Below are positions 1-12,264 of a stretch of DNA of 64,000 nucleotides, in pieces. The number at the start of each line of letters is the position of its first letter. Position 1 is the stretch's first letter. Below the pieces are notes generated by a model that saw nothing but the letters and a program-made list of their open reading frames with translations, had not been told where the DNA came from and made no database searches. A program made the translations under genes and the position numbers. The stretch spans positions 6,944,001-7,008,000 of the forward strand of contig NC_088312.1 in NCBI RefSeq assembly GCF_910592395.1, in the 5' to 3' direction. Origin of the DNA: Lineus longissimus. Lineage: Eukaryota > Nemertea > Pilidiophora > Heteronemertea > Lineidae.

Positions 1-640
1 GTCTTGGACAAACGGTTTGATGATGGACTGGAACCTAGGCCTACCTCCAAGCAATTGCGGTAGACTTTTTGACAATGGAACCTACCTCAGCAAACGCTTC
101 TCTATTAAGAACACTAGCTTTAGTCCCAAAGTTGTAGTTCCCATTAAATTTTACCTCTCTAAGCAGGACACCTCTAGGACAGCACTTGTCAGTCCGAAGT
201 GTCCTTGACAGAGCAGGTCTACTGTACTCCTTTTTATGGGGCATCTGAAGCTGATAATCAGAATCAAGCACTCCAAGCAAATGGATTTACCAGCTCTTCT
301 ACTGTATTAGAGGGGACTGAGGGCTTCACTTCCCTCAAAAAGACGATGTCACAACCTACTCAACACCAGCTTGAGCATGGGCTAATCTCAGGTTGTGACA
401 TTGTCCCTATCAACTGGTTTGCAGCATGGTGAACAATTGTCAGACAGCTAGGCCATAATCACCGGTTGCGACATTGTTCCCGTGGCATATACCACACTAC
501 TACTACTCTGTGCAAATCTTCACGTCACACCCCAAGACAAATCTGAATCAGATTCATTAGTGTCCTTTATAGGTTGTGACATTGTCCCAATCATGCCACC
601 CTAAGTGAAATTTAAAAGACACCTACGCATAATTTTCAGG
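1..640. repeat. Repeat-rich left edge
   Basis: No gene is supported here. Positions of about 70-240 hold a diverged copy of the dispersed repeat seen elsewhere in the window (blocks such as CCTCTCTAAGCAGGACACC). Positions 345-590 carry several copies of GGTTGTGACATTGTCCC and one reverse copy (GTCACAACC at about 349). Short open frames in this stretch are low-complexity and lack splice or homology support. Confidence 0.5.
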
Positions 641-1835
641 TATGCAAGGACATCTCATTAATCGATTCTGAAAATGCAGTTTTTTTAGAGCAGTACTAGT
701 TCGCTCAGAAACAGATGCAGAGATCAGTCCCTACAAAATATTTCTTCTGATTATCTACTTAGTTTATTCTGCAGCTCTAATCTAACAATACAAAGCCATA
801 AACACTAAAGCAACAAAATGACACTTGCATACTTTACAATTTTGTTCTTAATTGAAATTTACAACAATGACAGGTTTTAGAAAAGGGGCCTGCCCATGAT
901 AAAAGGAATCACAGAACTACCCCAAGTGATTATGATCTTTAGTCAAAGACCAACAACAGGAAGCATCAGGACTCCACCCAACTGTTCTTTCTGCCCATGA
1001 GATGCGAGGTAAAACGACCAATACTACTTAATGAATGACACGAAAGAGTAAACAGTTTGAAGGAATGCCACATAAATATCAGGTATTTTCCCTCTGGACT
1101 AGTGACATCAAACTGGCCTGAAATTCTCATTATCGACCACTCCTCAGTGGAAATGAATCCAACAAAAAATGGGGTCATTGTATACAGTGGTACTGTATTA
1201 CCCCGATGAGAAGCACTTTACTGATGTCCCCCACTCTCAACTAAGATATTTGTGCATGTACCGGTTTGACTACGGGCTGAAGTTGACGATGTACTCCTGA
1301 CGGAGCCATTGGGTGCTTCGCCCGCTCATTGACCGAGGCATGGTGACCTGGAGACAGTGACCGGATTAGCACTAGCTGGTCGAAGGACACTTCACAGGGC
1401 GTCAATTCGCAACTTCTCATCATTTTTAAGGCACGACCCATTCACGTGGACCAAGGCTTACCCGTCAACCTACTCCTTACGTAGCGTGGGGTACCAACCC
1501 ACCGCAGATTCAGGAGTGTGCAATGGTTTCCGAATATCCTACACCCAATTGTGCTGCCCATTCGCAATAGGTTTAACCACCGTCATGCACCCCTGACATC
1601 GCCATCTCTCAGACGGTCAACAGGAAATGGTGCAATCTGGCTGCAAATTTTTCCCAGAGGGGCGTGATAATGATTATTTCAGACCGATCAGAGTGTCACA
1701 AGTTCAGAGCGAAATCACCTAACAGTTATATGGAGTTGCACCAAAATGCAGACTCTTCATTTCATTTGTAAATAGGCATCGATTATTTTTGTTACATTCA
1801 ATGGACCCAGTCCTACAATCTCAGGAAGAGCCAAG

Positions 1836-2260
1836 TCTGCACATAATTACTGGTATGCAGATTTGCCCGCGAGGCAGAAAAGACCTGAACATTGCCACCG
1901 CTTTAGGAGTGTAGCAGCAATATTGCTTCAAAGCAAGAAATGAATCTGCACATATTTACTGGTATGCAGATATGCCAGCAAGGCATCAAAACCTTCGTAA
2001 GCCCTTGATGAGTAACTAATTTATAAAATTACAAACAGGATTTATCTTACAACTGTACTGCTCCAAAGAAAGAGCTAAGTCTGCACATAACTACTGGTAT
2101 GCAGATATGTCAGCGAGGCAGACAAGACCTGAACACTGCCACTGCTTTAGGAGTGTAGCAACGATATTGCTTCAAAGCAAAAATGATGTTTGCACATAAC
2201 TACTGGTATGCAAATGTGCCTGTTCGACAAAAAGACCCTGAACACTACCAAGCAACACTA
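1836..2260. repeat. Hairpin subrepeats inside array copy 1
   Basis: Four copies of a block centred on TCTGCACATA-N2-TACTGGTATGCAGA start at 1,836, 1,945, 2,080 and 2,189, giving spacings of 109, 135 and 109. TCTGCA and TGCAGA form a six-pair stem. In the fourth copy both arms change together to TTTGCA and TGCAAA, which keeps the pairing and creates ATGCAAAT. A second inverted repeat, TTGCTTCAAAGCAA, follows two of the copies. Confidence 0.75.
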
Positions 2261-3070
2261 ATTTACAATTGACATGAAAGAGTATACAGTTTGAGGGAAA
2301 GCCACATAACTATTAGATAATTGCCCTCTGTACTGGTGATAATCAGACTGGCCTGAAATTCTCATTATCGACCACTCCTCAGTGGAAATGAATCCAACAA
2401 AAAATGGGGTCATTGTATACAGTGGTACTGTATTACCCCGATGAGAAGCACTTTACTGATGTCCCCCACTCTCAACTAAGATATTTGTGCATGTACCGGT
2501 TTGACTACGGGCTGAAGTTGACGATGTACTCCTGACGGAGCCATTGGGTGCTTCGCCCGCTCATTGACCGAGGCATGGTGACCTGGAGACAGTGACCGGA
2601 TTAGCACTAGCTGGTCGAAGGACACTTCACAGGGCGTCAATTCGCAACTTCTCATCATTTTTAAGGCACGACCCATTCACGTGGACCAAGGCTTACCCGT
2701 CAACCTACTCCTTACGTAGCGTGGGGTACCAACCCACCGCAGATTCAGGAGTGTGCAATGGTTTCCGAATATCCTACACCCAATTGTGCTGCCCATTCGC
2801 AATAGGTTTAACCACCGTCATGCACCCCTGACATCGCCATCTCTCAGACGGTCAACAGGAAATGGTGCAATCTGGCTGCAAATTTTTCCCAGAGGGGCGT
2901 GATAATGATTATTTCAGACCGATCAGAGTGTCACAAGTTCAGAGCGAAATCACCTAACAGTTATATGGAGTTGCACCAAAATGCAGACTCTTCATTTCAT
3001 TTGTAAATAGGCATCGATTATTTTTGTTACATTCAATGGACCCAGTCCTATAATCTCAGGAAGAGCCAAG

Positions 3071-3490
3071 TTTGCACATAATTACTGGTATGCAGATTTG
3101 CCCGCGAGGCAGAAAAGACCTGAACATTGCCACCGCTTTAGGAGTGTAGCAACAATATTGCTTCAAAGCAAGAAATGAATCTGCACATATTTACTGGTAT
3201 GCAGATATGCCAGCAAGGCATCAAAACCTTCGTAAGCCCTTGATGAGTAACTAATTTATAAAATTACAAACAGGATTTATCTTACAACTGTACTGCTCCA
3301 AAGAAAGAGCTAAGTCTGCACATGACTACTGGTATGCAGATATGTCAGCGAGGCAGACAAGACCTGAACACTGCCACTGCTTTAGGAGTGTAGCAACGAT
3401 ATTGCTTCAAAGCAAAAATGATGTTTGCACATAACTACTGGTATGCAAATGTGCCTGTTCGACAAAAAGACCCTGAACACTACCAAGCAA
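3071..3490. repeat. Hairpin subrepeats inside array copy 2
   Basis: The same four blocks recur at 3,071, 3,180, 3,315 and 3,424. The first has an unpaired change (TTTGCA with TGCAGA), while the fourth keeps the compensated TTTGCA and TGCAAA pair. Copy 3 of the array is truncated before this part. Confidence 0.7.
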
Positions 3491-4250
3491 CACTAATTTA
3501 CAATTGACATGAAAGAGTATACAGTTTGAGGGAAAGCCACATAACTATTAGATAATTGCCCTCTGTACTGGTGATAATCAGACTGGCCTGAAATTCTCAT
3601 TATCGACCACTCCTCAGTGGAAATGAATCCAACAAAAAATGGGGTCATTGTATACAGTGGTACTGTATTACCCCGATGAGAAGCACTTTACTGATGTCCC
3701 CCACTCTCAACTAAGATATTTGTGCATGTACCGGTTTGACTACGGGCTGAAGTTGACGATGTACTCCTGACGGAGCCATTGGGTGCTTCGCCCGCTCATT
3801 GACCGAGGCATGGTGACCTGGAGACAGTGACCGGATTAGCACTAGCTGGTCGAAGGACACTTCACAGGGCGTCAATTCGCAACTTCTCATCATTTTTAAG
3901 GCACGACCCATTCACGTGGACCAAGGCTTACCCGTCAACCTACTCCTTACGTAGCGTGGGGTACCAACCCACCGCAGATTCAGGAGTGTGCAATGGTTTC
4001 CGAATATCCTACACCCAATTGTGCTGCCCATTCGCAATAGGTTTAACCACCGTCATGCACCCCTGACATCGCCATCTCTCAGACGGTCAACAGGAAATGG
4101 TGCAATCTGGCTGAAAATTTTTCCCAGAGGGGCGGGATAATGATTATTTCAGACCGATCAGAGTATCACAAGTTCAGAGCGAAATCACCTAACAGTTATA
4201 TGGAGTTGCACCAAAATGCAGACTCTTCATTTCATTTGTAAATCAGTGTA

Positions 4251-4960
4251 GATTATTTATCAAGTTCAGTGGACCTAGTCCAACAGACTCAAGATTATTG
4301 ACTAACCTTGTGGATTTTAACTCTTTGAGATCGCATTATTTTTTCTGTCGCAATAGCAGGATGTGATTTTCTTCAAAAACACTATTTTGAACAATTAAAA
4401 AAAAAATCAATCAATCATCAAAGCTACTTGCATTATTTACCTTCTGAAAGGACTTTCTGAGTACTTTTATTTTCAACATAGCATTCCAATTTAGGTAAAA
4501 CACCTCATTTACAGTATTTTTAGAAAGAAATATAGTTTTCACCCCTCACCGAATTCCAGAATAATTGGCAGAACTAGACATTCAACTATGATGATTTTAT
4601 CACATTCAGTGGACCGAGTCCAACAGTCTCAAGGTTAAATGCGACTAACCCCATGGATTTTAATAACTGGATACAACCACATCTAGGTCACTACACTACT
4701 TAAGCTACAATGGCTGCAATACCAAGACATTGGTTCCTCGCTTGAGAAGGACCTTCAGTGGCTTCACTGCCGATTCACATCTGTGTATGTATCCTTCAAC
4801 AGTGAAAACTAACACTCAAACTAATTAACAAGTAATCCAACTACAGTCTTTCTCTGCATCCAGGATGAAATGTTTTTAAGGCTACCTTAAGAGTAAGCCA
4901 TAGTCCTGAGCAATTTACAACATCTAAACCTTTTGGCCGACAATTACAAAGTCATTCTTA
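4251..4960. other. Spacer with short direct repeats
   Basis: No gene seen. A block resembling CAGTGGACCnAGTCCAACAG occurs at about 4,268 and 4,608 and is related to a sequence at about 1,800 in the array, so this flank is partly made of older array-derived sequence. Confidence 0.4.
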
Positions 4961-4970
4961 GCTGAAAAAG

Positions 4971-5068
4971 TCAATCTTCAGGTATTTTCGGTGCCACACA
5001 GTTCTTCTTGACATTTTCCATGTCCTGCATGTTCTGTATCATCTGAGGATGTAACGCTTTAACCAAAG
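4971..5068 (-). CDS. Unassigned exon-like segment (possible terminal exon)
   Basis: On the minus strand an acceptor (ATTATTTCAG) precedes a 31-codon open stretch ending in TGA, in the phase that leaves two bases of a split codon at its start. The peptide (LVKALHPQMIQNMQDM and on) has balanced composition and looks protein-like. I do not recognise the family. No clear partner exon was joined with confidence, so this may be a fragment or a chance frame. Confidence 0.25.
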
Positions 5069-5889
5069 CTGAAATAATGATAAGGACTGAATGTGAGTAA
5101 AAGAAAAAGATGTTCAGCAGTTTTCTGTCAAGTGATTTCAATGATCTCCTCTTGCACTCATTTGTAACCAGTCATTGACAATTCTTGGTGCGATTGCGAT
5201 TCTTCTCTGACCTCTTGAATTGTTTATCCTCCCCTCCTGAAGTTTTCAATTTCTGAAGATTAAATCAACCCTCAGCCACAGTGCGATACAACATCAAATT
5301 CTATTAACTGCAAGGAAATCTCACCATTGGCAAAAAACAATTTTCAAAACACTCTTGCTGGTGGCATTGGCAATATTGGTGGGGGAATTTTTTTTTAAAT
5401 GTTCTTGGTGCAAACCTAGGTCTCGTCCAAAGTAGATGTTCCAAATGTGAGCTTCGAAGTGCATCACTGCTAAGTGATGGTTTCACCAGGCCTCTCTTGT
5501 TTTGTCCCTGTCCTCATATCTTGAAACCATGCTGGAACAGAAATAGACCTATCATAAATCAGTAAGCCATTACACAGTCATAAACTTTTCTCCAACTTTG
5601 ACATCCTGGTCGCATTCATCCTTTCATCGAGTGGCTCTTCTCTCAACATTTGCCTAAGTGAGGCAGCTACCATGTAGATATGTGGCAAGGCATCCTGTCA
5701 CAGACTCGTCCTCACTCTCAGTGGCCTAGTGATGTTGTCAATGCCTGTAAATGCAATGCCAATGTGGTGTCAACTTTTGGTTGTCCTTAAATTGGCCAAT
5801 CGCAAATTTTTGTTCCTGTGCAGGCAAGCCATCACTGTCACAAGTCCAATGACTGGCATCTGTTTCAGCAGCCTTCACTTTGCCTTAGA

Positions 5890-6086
5890 TCACAGGCAAG
5901 GAATCATTTCAAGTTGTATATTTACAGGGGAGCTGGGAGGCACACAAGTCGCCATCCCTTTTTGACAGTTTGTCAGTGGATACTTAGCCATGTAACGAAA
6001 CCGCGTAGTCTTTTCCTGCAATAATATGGTGCCGGGTCTCTCTTGGGCAACCTTGGTGACATCCATACCCCGGATCTTGAAATAGG
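5890..6086 (-). CDS. Unassigned exon-like segment
   Basis: A strong minus-strand acceptor (TTCTTTTTCAG) opens a frame in the same phase as the segment at 4,971-5,068. It encodes a protein-like peptide (YFKIRGMDVTKVAQERPG and on) of about 64 residues before TGA; a possible donor (CCT then GTAAAT) lies inside. Just downstream another minus frame is protein-like but is separated by a stop. The family is not recognised. It could belong to a decayed or partly seen minus-strand gene. Confidence 0.3.
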
Positions 6087-6449
6087 CTGAAAAAGAATTC
6101 GAAACATTGAATTGTCACAAAGGTGATTTGAAGACTATCACACAAGATTCTTTGACATCACGCTGAAGCATGTGGCCTTAAGCTGACCAAAGGCCACGTT
6201 GAAAGCAGAAGTTTCTTTTGGGGACTCCATAGTTTTTTCTCACATTACATTACAAATCGCGTGTTTTAAGAAGAGCGTCCTTATTGAAGCCAAGTTATGA
6301 ACTCAATATTTTCATTTTCGTATTGGGACCTGTCAAAGGTGAAGACATATGTTCTATTCATCATGAAGGTGAATGAGTTTTCTGTGAGCACCAATATACA
6401 AAATGATAATTACCGAGAACCTCTTGACTTTGCAGACAGTCGTCCACTC

Positions 6450-6534
6450 TTAACATCTCGGGCCACTATTCCAGCCTAAGTCCTTGTTTTTCACCATGCT
6501 CTTGCATGTAGGGAACCAGTCTTCAATCATGATC
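6450..6534 (-). pseudogene. Duplicated exon-like segment, copy A
   Basis: A minus-strand acceptor (TTCTGCAG) is followed by a frame starting with a split codon and then I-M-I-E-D-W. The frame runs about 26 codons to a stop, and the protein-like reading seems to continue in another frame, which suggests decay. A related acceptor and I-N-I-E-D stretch lies at 7,176. The family is not recognised. Confidence 0.25.
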
Positions 6535-6647
6535 CTGCAGAAGAAGACAAATTCAATTTACATTGCAAGGCCAAATTTGGACCTGTAGAAGATAAACATT
6601 CAGGACAGTTACTTTTGGAGCTTCCAAACAAACAGACCCAGATTGTG

Positions 6648-6795
6648 ACAGGTGAAGACACAAATTCCCTCAAGGTTGTGACTCCTGAAACGTCTTACAT
6701 TCATGGTTGCTAAACAAGTCCCTGTTCAGGATTGGGAGAGTTGAAGATATAAATTCCCTCAAGGTTGTGACTCCTGAAAGATCTTACATGTTTAT
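6648..6795. repeat. Direct repeat pair, 89-bp spacing
   Basis: The block AATTCCCTCAAGGTTGTGAC followed by TCCTGAAA occurs at about 6,663 and again at 6,752 with flanking similarity. It contains the GTTGTGAC core that recurs elsewhere in the window. Confidence 0.6.
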
Positions 6796-7096
6796 AACCT
6801 ACACCAGACATGGGTCTTTTGAATAGAGTGCGACATCATCCACAGCATCAGACCGTCAGCGAAGCAGAGCAAAGGAATCGTGCCTGCTTAAGAACCACAT
6901 TGGGAAACATGGGCCTTTCTTTCAGTCGTGAGAAGACTAAAAGAAACGAAGATGCTTTGTGGCCTTATATTCCAGAATGGATGAGGAGCATGGTCTTTCC
7001 ATAAAATTGGTTGAAGACAATTACATACTGCTCACAAAGTTCACAGAGTTGTCAATGCTTAACTTTGTAATACCCTACCAGAGATGCTTCGCCAAA

Positions 7097-7176
7097 CAGT
7101 TGTCTAAGGTGCAGCTTGGTGCAACCATCCTGGCCAGTCGTTCTTTTTAGCCCAGTTTTCGTCTTCAATGTTGATC
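7097..7176 (-). pseudogene. Duplicated exon-like segment, copy B
   Basis: A minus-strand acceptor (ACTTCTGCAG) precedes a frame starting with a split codon and I-N-I-E-D-E, then 18 more codons to a stop. The acceptor and first codons match the segment at 6,534, so the two are related by duplication. Neither can be placed in a known family. Confidence 0.25.
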
Positions 7177-7179
7177 CTG

Positions 7180-10100
7180 CAGAAGTAAACCATTTCGTTG
7201 ATTACAAGGAACTGGACAATAAAATTGGCTCCAACAGATCACAGAGTAACAGCCAGAGCCCAGCCATGGGCTGTGTCCCCGAGTGTCCTTTTATAATAAA
7301 TTAATATCCAAACAAAATCTCGCATACCAGCTGACCATTGTAGTTTGTCCACAGATGTGATCTTCTCTTGCTTGTGAAGTATAGTCCATGTCATTTTTTC
7401 CCGTTCTGTATTTGACGGCAACTGAAAAGACACCTGCCAGTTCCAGTCTCTTTGGAAACAACACAGATTTCATGGGTTTGAAATCTGTCCTTTTGCCAGA
7501 TCGGCAAGGTATCGGCAGGCAGAGCTATTCCCATCTAATGAGGTGCGATTATGGGAAGAGGCTGGACCTCACCTTGGCCTGTTAATGAAAGAACAGGAAG
7601 TTTGCCCGAGTACGTAATCGAAGGCCACAAAGTCTTACGACTGTGGAATATTTCAATGGGGAAAGGACACTTTGAATTTTACCTCATTAAGTTCACAATA
7701 TGAATTAACCCCTCCAAGAAATTGGGGATGGTGGTGAGGTGAAGTGAATCCATAGCTCAGCACTCTTCACTACACAAGGAGAAGCATCTCTGGCTGAGCG
7801 TTCTGAAATAAAACAATTCAAAATCATTGATTTGAATACTGAAATATATCGGATTGGTCAAATCCAGAGTTCCCTCATGTCAATTGTCATGCATGTCCAA
7901 CTTCAACTCTACAAGAGTAATTCTTCACATAACACTGTGGATGTCCACCTTGGGAACAAATTACATTTGACTTAGAAAATTTGAGATGAACCAGCTTGTA
8001 CCAGCTTTGTGTCCATCTTTGACAGCCCCCCCTCCCCTCCCCCCGGAGGAGGCAACAAAGATCTCAGCAGGTTTAAATCATTCAAAATTTTACCTTGATA
8101 TGCTCTCTTACTGAAGTGGTTCTTGCATGGAAATTGGGATGGTGCTGCTAAGTACTTGTCATTATACAAAACTATTCATCTTGTGCCAGCCAGTCTGCAA
8201 TAAAAAAATGTAAACTTTTAAATTGAATACTAAAATGTGTCGGACCAGTCATGGACAAAGCAAGATGGCCGAAGACAGAGTCACTAAGGCAATCAACACA
8301 ATTTGCTTTGTATGATTAAGTATGCATTCCACCTTTATTTCATATTGTGATTTCTCTCTCAAAATCAAAGGAATCAACCAATAGACCGTATCCGCGTATG
8401 CAAAAATAAACATCGGCCATCTTTTCACAGGCAGCGTAAATTGACCATGACACAAGATAGGTTTAAATCAAATCCTCACCACAAGCATTCAAAATATCAT
8501 GAATATTGAATTGAACGGCATGGACAACTTCAAGTAGAATAATCTTGTATATTTTTACTGAATCATTCAATTCACGAATTCCTCCCGACATTTTCATGAA
8601 AAACAAAGTCATGAAGTGGGGACATAGTAAATCCCCAAATTCAACCTAAAAACCAAAAGAAAAACTTACAATGACGAATAACAAGTTCTGTTCACTAGTT
8701 TTTAAGTTTCAAGCAGGCAAACAGTAGGCCTAGTCTAATTCATGTTTACAAACAAGAGTGTGCATCAAAGCATGTGATGCAATGTATCGTGAACACAGCT
8801 TCCACGAGGTTCTGTTTAAAATTTTCGTGTTCAAAATCCCTTCCATCGCACACATATTTTTTCACAATATTTGTTTCTTGAAAAGTAGAATTTCACATAG
8901 AACTCAAAAAGTAGTATTATTGATGCTAATTGACAAGGATGTTGACGGATTTTGATCGGTTTTCGCGACCGATTTTTTGCTCTATGCAGTGAAGCCATTT
9001 TGCGCATTGCCAAATTTTGCGCAGAACAACCCGCCAACTTCTCCAACGGCAAACAAGTGAACACGTTGACTTAAATCAAAGTAAATGTAATCCACATGAT
9101 CACAATATCATAAAGAAGAAATTGGACATAACATTTCTCTTACTTACTCATCAAAAGCTGTCTTTGAGGACAAAAATTAACCACGAAATATCAAAAGTTG
9201 CGAAATGTCCATCGTCTGCGGATACGGGGGCTCCCATGAGGGTTGAAACGGGCGCCGAAATTACCCGAAATATCACGAAATATTACGGGCTCGTCCAAAA
9301 CATTTTGCGGGGTGTTGGGTCACAAATCAATCCTCAAATATGTGTTTTGCTTCACAAACCGGGCCATTTATAGTCTGAACTGACAATCTTATAGAAAAAA
9401 CTTTACATTGTCTTTGAAGATAAAGGCTGCAATGACCCCGTTTTTTAGTTTTGAGAGATTTTTCACTTTTCTCCCTCAGTGTAGGGCGGGTCCATTTTCT
9501 GAGCAGAAACGGCCAAGAGCCGTCTCGGCTTTCTGCTCCAACGTGTAGGTTCGCCAGATCGCAATCGGAGATAGCCTATCAAAATGGCCCAGCCCATGGC
9601 ATGGCAGTGATCATTAGATTGACAAGTCACATTCTTTTTAAGATATAGGCGCAGCCGGTGTCTTAGGGATTTTGTTTTATTCTCTGGCATGGTATTGATA
9701 GATTCGGGGCCTAATGGCCTCGAAGACAGTGGTTGAGTCAAGAGGGTATCACATTGCTGGAAAAAATAAGTAATATGGAATGTCACATTCGAGTTAAAAA
9801 GCAACGAATGCCTGGGAGCATTATAGACGGACAAAACCAATCACAAGTCATATATAGCATGTCAAAAATGAATGTGAGATTAAGGTCACATAACAGTAGT
9901 GAACGTCTCTATGATCATAATTGGACAAAATCACATTCAGGATAGTCGAAACAAATGAATGTGATATCCCCCAGTCTCACATAGATGCGCTGATGTGCCA
10001 TTGTCTTGCGGCCCATCGCGACCACTCCGGAATTTCACCATGCTTTGGCTTTGATTGTTCCTGGAAGGGCTGTGGTGGTCTCAAAACGGGGAGGGGGCAG

Positions 10101-11430
10101 AACAATCCCTACATACATTCTGCAAAGGGGAATGTCATTTTGGGCGAGCCAGAATAATCACAAGAAATCACATGGGCTCATCAGATGACGACGATGACAC
10201 ATTCAGGTCAACAATCGGGGAAACGGAACACTCCCTATGCACCTAGGAAACATGAGGACCCTCACCTTCTCTGCCTTCATTGATGTGCCCTTTGTCACAA
10301 CTAGTGTCTTTGTGACCATCACCGCTACTCCTGAGCAATTTCAAACGCATCATGGTCTCAAAAGACAAAGGTTGCGACTGCAGCACACAGAGTATCTTTG
10401 CTACGACTTCTCTACGACATATCTCTGTATCTAGGGGTAACGGGGACAATGACACAATCTTTGGTGAGGTAATCATGTCTTTATAAGATTGACCAAGCTA
10501 GCTATAAGAACTGGGACAACATCACAACCTCTTCACATCTTTACTGTGACTAGGATAGGAAAAATCCTCACATCTTTATTATGCTGTGGACAAATACAAG
10601 TACTAGTATTTTTATATGTGTACCAACCACCGGGGATATCGACAGTCTTTGCAAGATTATCAAGATTGTATAAAAGACGACTTAGCCATAACAGGGATAG
10701 CTTGAGGCATAAGATTTGACCAAGCTCTAAAGGCCCCGGGCAACCGACACGAGGTAGTCTTTCAATTCCTGCTGAGGCCTAATCATACATCACAGGCACC
10801 ATAATCTATACATTTCTGGGTTCGTATGAATCCAGAGAAAAAGTCTACAGCATTTTCATTCTGACTTGCACATCCTGAAAAGTGTCCTCGGATATTTTAT
10901 TTCACCAACTGGCACACAGAGATATTAAGCTGGCAAAGATCAACAGGTTTGCATTAAGAGTTTTCAGCTGAGCGCCAGACGCTTGGGCCTCTTGGCTTTA
11001 AGACTATCATTGGAGCATTTCAAGGAGGAATGGGTAAGCCCAATGAGCCAAACAAAGGTTCAGTTTGAATGCGGCGCATCGCAAACAGTCTGGATATGCA
11101 GCCTACATGCACTTCTATAGTGTGCCTTGGCCGCTATGCTATGCTCTGGTCAAAACTTTATGTCCTAATGTTCCCGCTCCATGATGTGCCACAACACTAT
11201 TGCATCATTTTAAGTTTTAGTACCCCCCTGTTTTTCTCCTCCGATCCTGCTGAGGGACTAAAGGGGGATCTAATCAGTTACGTCCCTTGTTGACCAAATA
11301 TTGCATAGTCTGGGAAGTATCCTGTGGGATGACTTTCTGACAAATGCAATCAAAACATGGTACTCTGCATGAGAGGTTTCCAGCTTTTTCGTAATCGAAA
11401 CAGTTCAAAAACAACAAAATATTCATCAAA
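7180..11430. other. Long stretch without a recognised gene
   Basis: I see no supported coding gene. A CpG-containing segment at about 8,940-9,320 includes the hairpin ATCGGT-TTTCGCG-ACCGAT at 8,955-8,973 and could be a promoter region, but no transcript start can be assigned. Scattered open frames of up to 125 codons here overlap on both strands and show no family features. Confidence 0.4.
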
Positions 11431-11435
11431 TATAT

Positions 11436-11441
11436 TTTATT
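11436..11441 (-). terminator. Poly(A) signal for the last L1 exon
   Basis: TTTATT on the plus strand reads AATAAA on the minus strand, 222 bp after the stop codon of the last L1 zinc-finger exon. Confidence 0.5.
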
Positions 11442-11662
11442 TCGATATATGTCATAAATAATTTGTTCATAAAACATATATCTTGGAATATCAAATACTC
11501 TAAAACCTTGTTTTTATGGGTACAAGTGTCCACCTCATTAAAATCTTGCGTGACCGGCCCACTCATTTCACATGCATGGTGTCTTTACAGCAAGTCCTCA
11601 TCCTGAGGAATTAGGGTTTAATAAGGCCTTTACCAAACATGTCCATATGTTGCCATGCAGTG

Positions 11663-11992
11663 TCACTCCCGCCTGTCCTTCATATGGATGGCGATCTCGT
11701 GACGTTTCATCCCCGTCATATCGGCAAATGCTTTCCCACAGTGGCCACAGACGTAAGGTTTCTCGCCAGTGTGGACCGACTGGTGTCGATCATATGAACA
11801 CTTATGCGAGAACTGCTTTCCACATGCGACGCATTTGAACGGTTTTTCACCGGTGTGACGTCGGATGTGAACCCGCAGCGCATAAATAGACGACAAGATT
11901 TGACCGCATATTCGACACTTTGGTATGTGTATTGGCATGGTACCGGTAGACGTCTTTGCTGCTTGAATAACCACTTTTGTTGAATAAGCCAT
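11663..11992 (-). CDS. L1 alternative terminal exon 6, three C2H2 fingers
   Basis: The acceptor TTTATCTTTCCAG is followed directly by ATG in phase 0. The 109-residue end contains three C2H2 fingers joined by TGEKP linkers: C-x2-C with Y-A-L-R-V-H-x3-H, then C-V-A-C and C-G-H-C. The last finger has an H-x4-H ending (H-E-I-A-I-H), a feature of most L1 last fingers. It would give the L1 protein sequence-specific DNA binding in the nucleus. The ATG could start a stand-alone short protein, but splicing to the linker is more likely. Confidence 0.8.
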   Translation of the reverse strand: MAYSTKVVIQAAKTSTGTMPIHIPKCRICGQILSSIYALRVHIRRHTGEKPFKCVACGKQFSHKCSYDRHQSVHTGEKPYVCGHCGKAFADMTGMKRHEIAIHMKDRRE

Positions 11993-12124
11993 CTGGAAAG
12001 ATAAAAGTATGGAGATTATCTTCATGACAGATACTAATTTACAATTCCTTTTGGGCATGATCATCCTTCTTCCTTCTCAGTCTTCATACATCTATCACAG
12101 GACTTGTTACTTACTTACTGAAAC

Positions 12125-12240
12125 ATTACATGAAATTATTAGAAAAATCTATTATCTCATGACACTTCACACCACTGATCACAATTGAATTATTAGAAAA
12201 ATCTATTATCTCGTGACACTTCACACCACAGATCACAACT
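12125..12240. repeat. 54-bp tandem duplication
   Basis: Two adjacent copies of a 54-bp block containing ATTATTAGAAAAATCTATTA differ at only a few bases. It lies between two L1 terminal exons. Confidence 0.8.
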
Positions 12241-12264
12241 TTCTTATTTGCAACCTCAAGTACG

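Larger units (their letters stand above)
1030..4250. repeat. 1,235-bp tandem repeat array, two full copies and one partial
   Basis: Three copies are spaced exactly 1,235 bp apart: about 1,030-2,264, 2,265-3,499, and 3,500-4,250 (truncated). The first half of each unit, around 1,150-1,760 in copy one, is almost identical in all copies; frames of 66 and 79 codons there are conserved only because the DNA is. The second half is built from shorter repeats around a hairpin. The near identity points to recent amplification or homogenisation. I compared it from memory with 5S, U1, U2, U4, U5, U6, 7SK and 7SL RNAs and recognised none. It may be a satellite or an unrecognised non-coding RNA repeat. Confidence 0.9.

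Noticed and set aside
1241-1596. 66- and 79-codon open frames repeated three times in the 1,235-bp array
   Set aside because: They are identical because the DNA repeat is identical. They overlap on opposite strands, and no family feature or start context supports coding.
1030-4250. snRNA or 5S rRNA repeat
   Set aside because: None of the characteristic internal sequences of these RNAs, as I remember them, is present on either strand.
9017-9840. Frames of 118 and 125 codons near 9-9.8 kb as genes
   Set aside because: No domain, no splice context and overlapping frames on both strands; composition does not differ from neighbouring non-coding DNA.
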